DNA of 64,000 nt from assembly GCA_032433595.1 (NCBI GenBank), contig JASWJB010000248.1, positions 1 to 64,000 of the forward strand, given 5' to 3'. The translations under genes were made by a program, and so were the position numbers. The stretch's first letter is position 1; each line of letters starts with the position of its first letter. Source of the stretch: Conoideocrella luteorostrata (Eukaryota; Ascomycota; Sordariomycetes; Hypocreales; Clavicipitaceae). Of the stretch, positions 32,002 to 44,861 are shown one piece after another. Under the pieces are notes generated by a model that worked only from the letters and a program-made list of their open reading frames with translations, was not told the origin of the DNA and searched no databases.

Positions 32002-34500
32002 GGAAAGGGCACGGCAAGGGCAGCACGCAGGGAACACCGGCAGCCCAAAAACCCAGAACCACAGAGCAAGAATCCCCGGCAGCCAACAGGAGGCCAGCAC
32101 GAAGCCCACCCTAAGCCATCAAGAGCCAACAGGAGCCAACAGCCGACAAACGGGGGCAATCGTCGGGGAACTTGCAAACCGGGCTCGGAGAGCCCATCCA
32201 CTTGGGGAAAGCCGACCCTGACTGTACCTGCCACTTACCTGCAGCAACCCGCAACAGCCCAGTTAGCAATCCAAAATCCAGGCGGACTGCCCCAGCGTGA
32301 GGTCCAAGGCGGGAGAGAGGGCGATCTGTTGCTGAATGGTGGTCAGGCGCCTAGTCCAACAATATTGTCTCTGTACGGAGTATGCATGCCTCAATCAACG
32401 CCTGCTGGGTTGGCACAAGCGTTTGGCGCTACTAGCGCTCGTGCTGTGATAGGTGCTCATGTGCTGAGAGCACATACGAGACTTTGGTGCCGTCTGGGTT
32501 CAATGTTTGCTTAGGAACTGGGCTTGGATTGGTGAGCAACGAGTGGTGGGCCTTGTGGGTGGCTTGAGGGTTTGTTGGATTTCGACACTCGCCTTGGTCT
32601 CTCAGAGCAGCCAACTCCACGTTCCCTTACATCTCGTCACGTCTCTTGGTCTTTTTTTTTTCTTTTTTTTTTTGGTGTGTGGTCTTTTCTTATGTTTATG
32701 AATGCGGGCAGGATTCTCTCGCTCCTGCACCGCTGGGTGGGAAGAACTTGCCGCTGGAACGGGTATCCCATCAAGTAGCACCAAAAGCCGAGGCCGGTCT
32801 GGCCAAACTGGCAGCGGCCCAGAGGCACGGCCCAGTGAACGTTTGGTGCCTACCTAATAACTAGTACCTTCCCAGACGGACGCCAAGGCAAGCCTGTATT
32901 GCCAAACAGACCACAGACGCCGTAGCTCCGAAAATCCGGTTAGCGGGACGGAGCTGAGTCGGGGGCGTCCAGCCTGCCTACGAAGCCAGCGAAAGCGTGA
33001 AGCCTGCGCAGCAGCCCGTGCAGCTCGTGGTACAATACTAGTAACAGTTTCTAGGGAGGCGATTTGTCATGGCGCAGTCTGCCAGTACGTCGCAGCTAGT
33101 CGGCTAGCGAAACTAGCACAGCATGCAACCTGCGACGGAGAACTTGCGACCTGCAGTTTGCAGTCCACACCAGTCGACGGCCCATGGTTCCGCCAGTGAC
33201 TTAGCCCGGCGCCAATGGAGTTAGCCACATGACAAGGGGGCGGCTGGGATCTGGCAGGCCTGCAAACTTGCCTTTCACAATGCAGGCGAAACAGGGTTGA
33301 AGGTGTTTTTGTGGAGTCTAATCGTGGAAAGGTCTGGGAACATGGTGGGGCAGAGGCATAATATAGTACTAGTATAGCCTGTATGGAGTAGAATATATTG
33401 GGATAGGATGACCCTCCCCTATATCGGTAGTGATCAGGTTGCGCCGGTCGGGATCAGATGGGGATGAAAGCTGCCGCAGACAACGATTACTTGACCTGAC
33501 CTGACCTGCATGCACGCATTCCACCCCTCAGACATCGTGCTCCGAAGACGTGAAGAGGGCGTGAGTGGACAGAGCGTGATCGCGAACTGTGTGAGCGGTG
33601 TGAATATTGTGTGTGTGGTGTGGGTGCAACATGATGCGCTTGCTGAACGACCTTTGCCACGAGTCGACCGAATTTGGTGGCTCAATCAATTGCATGCCAG
33701 CCACTCACACGGACGATGGCCTGGCCTGCCTGGGTGACTACATACTAGTACTAGTATCAGCAGGTGAATCTGGAGGAGGAAAGGTGGTGGTTGACGACCG
33801 GGATGACGGTTACCAGCACTGAGGCACTGGACGACGGCTTGCGGCAGTCGACTTGTGGAGGGGGGGGTGGACTGGGGACTTGGCACTTTGGGGGAGCGGA
33901 GGACAAGGCAAGCGGGAGAACTGCTGTCTTCGCTTTCAACGGTCCGCAGACTTCGTACGGAGTACTATAACGCACATCGGCTCCGTATTGGAGAGGCATG
34001 TACTTATGTACACACTCCGCATTGTCCTCGGTGCTGCATATATTAATATGGTACTACAATGTGTTTGGCAGTTCTGCAGTGGAGTGTCGCGCAAGGACAA
34101 GGGCATGCGCGGACGGAGCACGGGTTACCAGACACTTGGTATCACACACGAGCGGCCAATGGGGGCGGTACTGAGGCAGGCTCATTTGCCCGCGTCGAAC
34201 TCGGATTGTCAGAGTTAGAAATGCCCCTGCTAAACGAGCCTGGATGCACAGACACAGCACGGCGATCCAGCAATTCCTTCAGGTCGCCGTCTACAGTAAT
34301 TACTAGTATTGTGCGGAGTAATGCTCCGTACTAGTAGTAGTCGGCAATTAAGTGAGGCGAGCCTTAATACGGAGTACAATATGCAGATTGTCACCTTGGC
34401 ATTGGGACCGAGGAACTGGATGCCGGGACACCCAACAACACTCGACTTGCAGTGCAGCAGTGCAGCAGTGCAGTGCGGATCAGACCAGACACCGCATAGA

Positions 34501-34515
34501 GGGGGGGGGGGGGGG
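34501..34515. repeat. G15 homopolymer
   Basis: Fifteen consecutive G. A likely site of length variation or of sequencing/assembly uncertainty. Confidence 0.9.
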
Positions 34516-34858
34516 TCTCCTTGGGATTTTGGGGAACTGCCTCACTGACAGCCGCCGTTGAACCAAGGCGCTGGCATTTTGGGGTTGGTGCTCTCTTGTC
34601 TCATCACAGTCTCCTTGGTGTCACCCCAGGCCATGCCCGTGATCGATGCCCTCCAGTGGTTACCTCTCAGCCTCATGTTGATCATTCTTTTTGTTTTTCT
34701 GCTGAGGAATACGAAGTGCTTGTGTTGCGTGACCTCTTCTGAGTGGTGTGCCGTATTGACGCATGTCGCGGTGCGCACACATCGCAGCGGTGGTCGCCTG
34801 GCCCATCCCCTATCATCAAAATAGAACTGCTTTTAAGGGTCATCGAAGCAATAATACA

Positions 34859-34879
34859 CGGAGTACTCCGTACGGAGTA
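34859..34879. repeat. Overlapping CGG-N6-CCG palindrome plus CGGAGTA copy
   Basis: CGGAGTACTCCG (34859-34870) is immediately followed by TACGGAGTA (34871-34879). This makes a 21-bp composite of alternating forward and reverse CGGAGTA words. The first part fits the CGG-N6-CCG architecture used by some dimeric Zn2Cys6 regulators. Confidence 0.8.
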
Positions 34880-37800
34880 TGGAGAAGTCGTGTGCCTTGC
34901 TCTATGCCATTATTAGTTGCGGGCAATCCTCGGCCGCAGGCACCGTGGCAAGTAGTGGCAGTCTGGGATCGAGACACAGGTCAACCATGACCAATATAGC
35001 ATTTTCGCTCAGCATACGGAGTAGTGATGTGCTAGTATTGTAATATCGTTAATATCGTACGGTAGTATTGGTACGGCTTTGCATCGGGATCGCTGGTGCA
35101 TGATAGTCAGCAGGCCCCAGCTGATAATATCCACAGCGAACTAATCACAAGCTGGGTCCACCTGCTCCGTACTCCGTCATTCCAACGAAACACCCGGCCA
35201 AGCCAGCCACTGTCAAGCACATCATACCATCAGCGAGTTAGGAAGCCCCCAGCACCCCCAAAAAAAAAAATTACTAATAATAATAAAGAAGGTAAATTAC
35301 ACAGGAAATATAATGATAAGAACGCTGAGGGCGCAAGCAGTCTGTGCGTATAATCAGGCAGGAATGCTTAACACACAGATCAATAAATGAGAGCCTGTCC
35401 AGGCTAGGCTCTGTCAAGGGGAAAGGAGCAGAGTGAGAAGGGAAATTGCTGCCAATACTGTCGATAACTACATGAGACGGCAAGCTCATTCATATCATTT
35501 GATAGTCCTCATTCTCTCCGGAGTACAAGACTTGATGAGGTCGCAGCCAAGGTAGTGCCGTCATGACTCGTATTTCTTTGTATAGGAGAGTTCTACGGTG
35601 GGCAGACAACCGCCTTATCGACAACAACAGAAGTAGCTCTGCCAGGAGGAGATATATGGCCAGGCGAAAAGCCCGTCTGTGATGCGAGTGCACGTTCATT
35701 CATGTCGATGTCGTCTCGTGTATGGTTACACCCCGACTCTCTGGAATCTGGGCCTGTAAAAGTGGATGCGATGGTATCAAATGGACTCATTTACGGGGTA
35801 ATCAATGCTTTGTGAATGCCCGACGGCTACCTGACGGCCCCGAGGCAGCATGGTCATTTCTGGAGCCCGGTTTTAGTCAGGAGCCGTCCATTGAAACGCA
35901 GCTCGCAATTAATTTTCCCCAGATCGTCTCTCCCAACTACGGAGTAGAAGTACATAGTATATCTGTCGTGGTGCAATGCGAGCTGATAGCCTAGCACGCA
36001 AGCGAGATGTGACGAGCCTAACTAACGCCAAGTCGAATTTAAATGTCACCAGGCTAGTCATTGCCGGGAAGCTTCAGGCTGTCTCGCCTCACTGCATACA
36101 TTATTCAAGTGCCCGTCGTGGAGGTGCTAAATGAGCGAAGTGCGAACCAAGAGAGGCCAAGTCGATGCTCCCGTCCTCCCCGATGCATCCAACCCTTGGT
36201 CAACCCGTGGTGGCTTTCGTCACCTGCAGCTCAGTTCTAGTGTCACCGCTAGCGACTGAAAATTGTGACTATTGGTTCAAAATGGCAGGCTGCGCCTCCT
36301 GGCAGCTGCAGTGTTTTCAATCAAACACTCGGGCCGCACCAGGCGTTACGGCGCATCATCATGTAGTGAAAGTGCAGTGAAGTGTTTTTGGCTTGGGCCC
36401 CTTTTGCTGACAATCAGAGCTTTAGATATGAACTGAGAGCAAATATGAGCTCAGTGTCCCCACATGGATTCCATCTCGTTGGGGACAGGACGGGCCATAT
36501 TGTTTTGCGCGATGCCCAAAAACTGATCAACTGGAAACGGATCGTGGACTTTTTTTTGGTGGGGGTGGGGGGGAGCCTGGAGTAATGGGGTGTGATTGGA
36601 ATCGACACGAGCCCATGTAGCTCCCGACTCAGGCAGAAAAAAGGAACCAAAGTTAAGCTCTCTCTTTGCGAATCATGAACTTTGAATTTGCTCTAGTGGG
36701 GAGTGTGGCTGCAAGGTAGGGCTTCCGGAGAGCTATCAAAAGCAATAAACCAAGACATTTGGAGACAAGCCTAGTTTGCGCACATGCGTCCTGTAGAAAA
36801 GCCGTTGGGAGTCTTGCATGATGGCGTTATACAAGAACGGCCGGCGAATGGTTGGAATACGCATTTGGAGCTGTTGTTAGTGCTGTTCAGTCTCGCGTCA
36901 TTATAGTTTCTCATCTTCAATAGTCATTGGGGTCGAGGTAGGGGACGTGGCCCTCGTAATCCCAACTGTTTGCGTGCGATGCAGCCGAGTTTCCTGGCTC
37001 ATATCACCACAGCAGTACTCAGTCAGTACTGCGCATAGATACAAATAACGGCAGCGGCAAAATGTCTTTTTTGGAGTATATACGGTTACCAATCAGTAGG
37101 GCTCACGGAATACATCCAGCGTCCAATATGTCAGAGGCGGTTATCTTTGGGGCTGACTCGTTGCGGCAAATTCAGTGTGGTCTTGTTCTGTTGGTGGTGG
37201 GAGGGGATGGGAACTGCCTGCACATGACAAATACTCTCGATGCTCTGCAGTCCGTTTCGCATTGTCGTCTCGGCGATTATTGCAGCAAAACTTGGGCAGA
37301 GCTAGCCTCGCCTCTCCAAGAGTTGGCCAAGAGGCTCTGGCCGAGTCGGCTATCCTCGTCTGCCATTGGCCAGGCACGGCTCGGTGATTCACTCGGGCTC
37401 CTTTTCGCACAAGCTCGTGCTGACGGACAGTGTCAGACATTGCCGGAGGAGACGTTCGCCGCACTGTACAGCATGCGGTCCTGGCCGCCTAATCCTTCCA
37501 AGGAGGGCTGGGGTCACACAGTTCACAACCAGTCAGCCGGGAAGTGTTTGGCGTAACCGCACGGTATCCACGCTCAGAACGAACACGGTAGTCAAGGATC
37601 TGATTCCAGGCATGGGTTCGACAAGGGGTTGACTCCTGATGATTGAAGCGGTTAGCCCAGCACCGTACCGGTATTCCATAAGTGAATACGGAGTACGGAG
37701 TAACTAGTTCCAGGTTATCGAGTACTGTACTACCTATCTCCTAGAATTCCAAGAGGCTCCAAGCATGTGTCCCAGGGCGACTTTGGACGTTTTTGCCAGT

Positions 37801-40800
37801 GACTTTTAATAACCCGCGCAGCCCACCAAAACGTACCAAGTGCGCTGTACTCCGTAGCGATCTGTAAGTAATAGGGATATAGGGACTTGTACTATTATGG
37901 AAGATGGTCGGTAAACTGAGTACCTATTAATCGTTGAATCCTATTGGCCTGGCAGCGCCACAAATACATACTTGGAGCCTCTCGGAATTTTAGGAGAAAC
38001 CAGTACGGAGTACGGGCACTCTACGGTACGCCCTGCACTGTAGCCCGGCACAGCTGCACACTATAACTACTCGGCAGGCTGGAGCGTGTTGGCCCCATGG
38101 TCTGATTTCCCGTATGCTGACGCATGGCAGACGTCCCGGCCAGCTCCGCAAAATATCAAACTTCTGCAGCCCGTGTTATCACCCGAAGCTTTTCAACGGA
38201 ACCCTAATAATAGCAAGACGGCGATAATACGTCTCACTAAAAAGACTAAACAGGTGACTAGCAAAAGGACCAGCCGACCTCTCGCCACTTCCCACGACCA
38301 GTAATTACCTACTACGGAGTACTTACTGAAGTGCTCTCTACGCACAAATGCCTGAGGATGTCGTGGTGGTCAGGAAAGTGTCCTGCACCCGCACCTGCCA
38401 CAAGTTGCGCTGTCGGCTGCCTAGATGCCTTCCCGTCCTGTGGCTGAGACATTCCTTCAGGTATGATTCAGCAAAAAAAAAGGGGAGTTGGGGAGGTCCT
38501 TTACAATCTCCACGTCCTGTGGCCTGAGTATACATACAGAATGCGGAGTAATGTACGATTCAATACTGCATACCACTACATGACCCTATGAGCAGTCACA
38601 GTTATGGTCCGCCGCTCGAGAATTGCCAAGTTCAACTTTAATGGTCCAGCTTAGCCAGTGAAACCACCAATTTCTTGCAAAGGTCAGGCCGGCATCCACG
38701 AGGAACATCACGGACCTCACTCAGTTTGAACACACTCATACAAACAGCAGAAATGTTCTCCATACAATCCGGTATCATTACTTTACCAAGCTCTTCCAAT
38801 TTCTTGTCAGATCTACTTTACTCACCGTCTACTATCCTGCCCTCGTTGAGGTTGGGCTGCTTGGTTGGTTGGCACAAGCTTCATCTTGCCAGCAAAGCCA
38901 TATTCGATCGACATACCAAACCAAAGATCTATGCTGTGTACGGAGTACGGAGCACAAGTTTCTGCTTTTAGCGTTCTACCTACCACCCGACGGCCCAGTA
39001 GTTGGTTTAGGTAAAGATTTGCATTCACGTCGTACGCGACACAGCAAGGTCAGCATGTCACCAATCGAGGCGTGCGCGATCATGCATCTGCGTCCGCCTA
39101 CGCCGGGCTCCATTCCATGCACACATTCATAAGTGGTGTGTGCGTGGTGATCCCTGGCCTGCATCTGAAGCTGTGTAACTGTTCAAGGCGAACCAACATA
39201 CCATCAAATCCACTTACGCTCTGCTCTCTCTTCTCCAAAGGTTTGGAACGGCACAGAAGTTGGACACTTGGCCAATGCGCGCCCCTCAACCCCTCGACAG
39301 TTGGTACACGTCCGGACACTTTCCGTGCGGTTATCTTCATCGCCACTAGATAACTAACTCATGCACACTACCGTGCTCGCTGATACGTCTTGACAGGAAG
39401 CTATTTTGCTGGGTACATCCTGGTTGAAGGCGCTCGTTAGCCACAAACGGGACGCCTTGGCCTGGCACTCCGTTCTGACGAGGCGAATGCAAATGTGAAG
39501 GAATCGGCCTATCAGGCCGCGCTTCTCTTTTTTTGTCCTACTTTCTTTTCCCCTTCTTTAATCTTATTTTGGTCTGCAGCAACGTTAATTTCATCCGCGA
39601 CTTGTCCACTCCAGCTAGAACCGAGCAGAACAAAGTTTATTTTTATGTTCCAACCCATTGCGCGCAGCATGGTGGCGTTACACCTTTGGCCTGGTGCACA
39701 TTCCACCAAATCAATCCACGGAATAGTTACAGCCAATCCACCTCGACGAAGTGGCAAAATATTTCCGAAGATTTTTACCGGTAAAGCTTCGAGTGCGAGG
39801 TTTCATTGTCTATTCGGGAACTGATCGAGACCGGCTAAACTAGTGAGTCTTGACTAACAGTTGCCAGATGATAGTGATCCTGAACTGGCAACTGGATGCC
39901 TGACATCATACGGTCCAAACAAGAAAGACACAAAGGTGACAGCCGTCGATGCACTAGAGACTAATAGTCACAGGATGCGAAGCTGATACCCCAGAGAAGT
40001 GATTAGCGTGATATTTACAATTTCATCGCCAAGTTTGGCTTGGCTTCCCTTTATATCGTAGTCAGCTGCCGCGACTCGGGTGCATCGTTTGTGGCTGCAT
40101 CATGCTAATACCGGTCTACTCCTCCGTAGCTTCACTCATTCCCGCTGGCGGGTTACGCAACAGCGACGCGAACGTGGTGGTGTCTCGTAGCACAGATCCA
40201 AGCCTGCATGTTCATCTCGTCTCGTTACTCTATGTACTAACTATGTGTTGTAGTCTGCTGGTAACCTTATTTATGGAACGATACCGACCCAATATGTACC
40301 GTGTAGTTCGTGAAACAATGTAGTGTTGCTACCGCGCAGCGTCGTCCACGGAGAATCACTCGCAATACCTACCATTTGCATCGGGCAAGTCATCTTCTAT
40401 GAAAATGTAATGTCACAAGAGAATTTAACCCTTTTTTTGGGGGTCTCCAAGTTCAACTTTAGCTTTCCCGTTAGACGCCTTGACCGAAGACCCGAGCCCG
40501 ATCTGCATCAAACGGGTCTATTCCGTCACGGAAGGTTCATGAGCCGAGTGTCATGTCTCAAATCTTGTGGCCATGCGCCTAATGTCCTGCGAAACACCTC
40601 GTGTGGCATCCAATAGCGGACAACTTTTGGTTTTACTTTTTCTCGTACCCAGCGCTAGATAGGTATGTCAATCCCGACGGCAGAGTTCCAAGGAAACGGG
40701 CAGCAGAGGGGGCCTATAAAGATGCAGTCCAACGGCGAAACAGAGGGCCGGCTTGCGGGGTATGCGGTATGCTCCGAGAGACAGTGCCGTGGGGAGTACT

Positions 40801-43052
40801 GGCGTGTTTCTTGTGCTTATTTATGGCTGGACCGCATGTCTGATTATCTTCTCGGCAAGTGGTGACGCAGTACGTAACAGGTATGCGAGTAGCAATACGC
40901 AGCATACAGGAGGAGTATTCCATAACGCGATACAAAGTACTAACTTTCAAGGTAAAGGCAGGATCAATATTTGATATCTTGACCGCGAAATGGACTATGA
41001 CATTCCTCAGGATGTTGGAGACTACTCAACCCTTGGACGATAGAGTGATAGGATCGATGGTTTTATTTACCATCATCACAGAGATTATGCACATAGATAC
41101 AACCATGTTTTAACACGGCTGAGGAAGACCATCCATCATACATCAACGAGAGGTCATCTATGTGCTGCCCTCGTCATCCCATTCCTCGCTCTCACCAGTA
41201 TTGTCTTTGTAGGATCCGTTGACCAGAAAAGACTCAGGTCATGGACTTGCAGGGCGGCATACTGCAAACTCTCCAGTGCATTTTGCGTGACTATTCCTCA
41301 GGTGGCTCATCTTTTTCCCATGTACCACCACTCATTGCATAGCTCTTGGGAGTAGGGTGGCTTTGATAACGAACATATGAACGAATGTAAGAACAACTTG
41401 GCCCATATGATACACCGTATGAGTATGGTAAACAGCATTACAGTTGACTGCGGTATTTGAGGTTGACTCTACCATGGACTATAACAAGAGCGCATCCAAG
41501 CTGCTTCTTTTACGGGGGATTGTGTCCAGTTCCGTCTCTAATCTACTCTACAGGAAGATCGAGTTGCATAGATAACTAGTCGTCACTAGAGAGATTCATG
41601 GCAAGTTAAGGAGCTGGCTTGCCGGATGAAACGGGCCGAGTCCTTTCGAGTATATACTTGCAAGCAAACCACTCTGCAGTCTCCCTTGCCCAGTCCTCAG
41701 AGACACCTTACACCCTGTATCTGCGTTTTATTCCAAAAGAGAATAATTCGCCGACGCCGCTCGCTGCCTGGATGAACGACCCTTCCCAAGCGTACCATGG
41801 TCTTTCCTCCAACCCTCTCGATTATCTGCAGTTCACGGCTGCTGGAATAGCTATCTGCTCCGTGCTCGGAGGCAGCAAACATGCCATACCTGGACGCACG
41901 GATACGCACTGGGCCAAGACGCAGAATGAAGATCCCGTTCAATAAGTACCGGCACGTTACAAAAGAAGAAAATGCTGCATTGATATTACGGAGCACGTAG
42001 CCTCGCATCTATCGGCGGTTGGTGTATCAACACCGTCTCGCTCTTTTCGCTTTTATTCTTATCACAACCACTGTTCTTCTTAAACTGTTCGTCTAGATCC
42101 TCGAACTTGTATGAAAGGGAACTTGAATGAAAGTGATTACAAAGCTGTATTTTACATTCCATAGGTGTTCACGGTCGCTGCAGCTACAAATAGGACGTAG
42201 CGGTCCATCAACCACGAACGAATGTTGAATGGCTTCTCCTCTCCTGCCCCGCGGCACCAGGAATAAATCGTTTCAGCAATGTCGGCCCTACTTCGTATTC
42301 ACTCGTACTCGTACGACAGCCGTCCTTCCTAGAATCATCTCGCCGTTCGATTGACGCCAAACCAACCTCCTTCCCCTTCCCCTTCCTCTTCCCCTTTCCC
42401 TTCATCGGCCATCGTTCAAGTCTATTGGCATGACGTCCGCTCCCCGCCAATATCAATACCAACACTACACAACAAGGACAAGGACAGGCCCTCCAACAAA
42501 GAAAAAGGGATACACACGTGAGACCTCAACAGTCTAAGCCAACCCCCCCCTCTTCTCTCGTCCAGCAATCACGTCAACGCAGCATGTCGCTCGGCATGCC
42601 TCCGCACGACAGTCTTACACTTAGCCAGTCTCGCTTATGTACGTCTGTCGAGATGGTTTGTCTGTGCTAATGTATTACGCCAAAGTTAGTACGTACTGTA
42701 ACAATGTAACTGCTTCATGCTCCAAAAAAGAAAAAGACACCAAGCCGAGGAAGAGAAACATGAACCAGGGAAGCAATCATAGTCTTGGCCGATCAACAAT
42801 ACACTTAAAGGCAAGGCCGCAGCACACACACATCCGTCACCCTCCCCCTCCCCCCCATCGGGTATCTTGGAATCTCGTGTGTCCTCCCCATGGAGAAAAA
42901 GAAATGTCGAAAAGGTGCAAAAAGGCGTGCCCGCAGTTACGAAGTACTGCCTATCTACAGGGTGGAACGTGGCTTCTCCTCGACGTGCTAGCACGAGACA
43001 AACATGCGGCTCCTTTTGCTTTTTTCTCTGCATCATCTTATGCATATGGTCC

Positions 43053-43070
43053 ATACTCCGCACGGAGTAT
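43053..43070. repeat. Perfect 18-bp inverted repeat of CGGAGTAT
   Basis: ATACTCCG and CGGAGTAT face each other across a 2-bp centre. Another arrangement of the dispersed intergenic word. Confidence 0.85.
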
Positions 43071-43150
43071 AATAAGCATGTCTAACTATACATCCACATG
43101 TTTGCTATTCCCGAGCGAAACACGCAGTACTCAACCCCTCAACCCAGACC

Positions 43151-43188
43151 AAAAGAAAAAAAGAAAAAAAGAAAAAAGAAAAGAAAAG
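43151..43188. repeat. A-rich purine tract (A4-7 G units)
   Basis: About 38 bp consisting only of A runs separated by single G. Low-complexity DNA in the gene-free region. Confidence 0.85.
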
Positions 43189-44000
43189 GCAAGTCATCAC
43201 ATCGCACTACCATTCTTTTGGGTTTCCCCTTCTAACCATTCAAGGTAATTTTGCGCGCCGCCGGCATGGTATTCCGCGAGGCATGCTGACGGCTGGTAGA
43301 GAGAGACATGCCTTCTCGCCTGCCAGCCTCATCTTTCACCCTGGCCGCGGACCGAGGCGCTCGTCCGCTGCCCGACTTGGAAAGCCGTTGCATGTCTTAG
43401 CTGTTTGCTTTTGATTGAGACTTTGATCCAGGGCGCGAGTCGTGTGAGTGTCGGCTCGTGGAATTTAACATGTATATGCGGAGTAAGTATGTACGTAGTT
43501 ACGCAGTAGGCAACTAAGTTGCACGTCTGCATTCCTGGGATCAGTTCCGCAGACGCGGCGGGGAGGCACGGATGTGAAGAGCTCCAACTGTCAGGACTTT
43601 TGCTGCTGCTGTCAGTGTGTGTGTCTCTCTGCCCTGTGCGTCATTGGATCATGCTGGTGATATCCATTCTTGCGGTGTGATGCTGGCTCAGGCATATATA
43701 TCCATACATACATACATACTTGTGGAGTACATACAATAATATACATACGACTGCATACATGCACTACCATACGAAAGACACCTTTGACGATCCGTCCACT
43801 TGCACCAACAACAACATAACACGGACATGCAGGGACCACGAGACGAAACTCACCCCGTCCCAACCCATCCAATCCCATCCAACTCCATGTTTGTACCGCA
43901 AAATCTCATAATTTCGCATAGCCAAGCCCATCCATCCCATAAAACAACAACGTATCTTGCACCCCCTCCTACGATGCATATGGCTGATGGAGACATTTTG

Positions 44001-44013
44001 CCCCCCCCCCCCC
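44001..44013. repeat. C13 homopolymer followed by A-runs
   Basis: Thirteen C, then TT and two A-runs (10 and 9 A). Low-complexity and prone to length error. Confidence 0.9.
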
Positions 44014-44210
44014 TTAAAAAAAAAATCCAAAAAAAAACACACCTTACTGGACTGTCCTTGTCAGTCAGTCAGGCTTTGCTGGGGAAAGAAACCATTTGTC
44101 TTTGGCCGCGCTTTTGACCCTCCACAAACGTCGTGATTTCTTCCCTTCCCGTCTCTCCCCTCCCCCCCGGGGGGCATCCCTGCCGCTGTGGGGAGGAGGG
44201 GTGCAGGCGG

Positions 44211-44239
44211 TGATGAGAGATGAGAGATGAGAGATGAGG
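44211..44239. repeat. GATGAGA heptanucleotide tandem repeat
   Basis: Four copies of TGATGAGA/GATGAGA-type units in tandem about 620 bp beyond the vid28 stop codon. Confidence 0.85.
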
Positions 44240-44469
44240 ACAGTAAACGGACCGTTGAACTTTAGAGTGCTGCGTGCTTTCGCTGGTCGATGGTCGACCA
44301 GGGAGGAACAATACAATCATACGATGTGGCTTTGGTGGGGATGGGGAAAGAGTAGATTAAATGTAGATAGTCCACGCAAGGAAGGGTAAGTGGTCAATCA
44401 ATCACAAGTCAGGTTATATATACACCGGTCACTTTCGGAATCAGAACAGATATAGGCTTTACAGAGGGA

Positions 44470-44480
44470 GGGGGGGGGGG
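44470..44480. repeat. G11 homopolymer
   Basis: Eleven consecutive G about 380 bp beyond the vid28 stop codon. Confidence 0.9.
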
Positions 44481-44861
44481 CAGAAGGTGGCGTCGCTATT
44501 AATATGTATATCTATTGAACTGGATTTCTTTTCTTTTCTTTTCAACTACCAGCATACAAATGTCATTCGCTGTTGAGCTTGCATCTATGGCAAGTGTTGT
44601 AAGGTTTTTGTGAAACACAAGTCCAGATGACCTGGAAAGCTTGATGCCACTAGCAATGCTAAAAATCCAAGTTGCGTCGATTCGAGCATCCAAAACTCCT
44701 GCTAGGTAAAGGTAGGCACTGATAGAGCATATATACTCTCTCCCATCTGACTGAGTAAAATGCCCCGACTTCAGTATTTACCATTTGTGGGTATTTGTAT
44801 ATATATATGTTCGTAACTACGAGTCGCCTCGCCATGTCGCCTCTATCCTTTGGCCAACATC

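Larger units (their letters stand above)
31203..44861. other. 13.7-kb gene-free region between veA and vid28
   Basis: No supportable coding gene. Many short frames overlap on both strands; the longest (37062-37556, 42637-43248, 41619-41945) have low-complexity or random composition and no motif I recognise. Base composition is not AT-rich, so heavy repeat-induced point mutation is not suggested. The region carries the highest density of the TACGGAGTA/TACTCCGTA word, several homopolymer runs (G15, C13, G11), short tandem repeats, and pure purine tracts near 43151-43188. The part next to veA probably holds its promoter and 5' UTR. Undetected non-coding RNAs or strongly degenerate elements cannot be excluded by reading. 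Confidence 0.55.

Noticed and set aside
37062..37556. 164-codon plus-strand frame in the gene-free interval
   Set aside because: Composition looks random, no domain or signal peptide, and an overlapping antisense frame of similar size.
41619..41945. 108-codon plus-strand frame near the right part of the gene-free interval
   Set aside because: No motif, isolated, and compositionally like neighbouring non-coding DNA.
42637..43248. 203-codon plus-strand frame
   Set aside because: Made of low-complexity Pro, Lys and His runs arising from simple-sequence DNA; no protein family.
31203..44861. Possible transposable element or RIP-degraded repeat
   Set aside because: No transposase or reverse-transcriptase motif, no long terminal or inverted repeats seen, and base composition is not AT-shifted.
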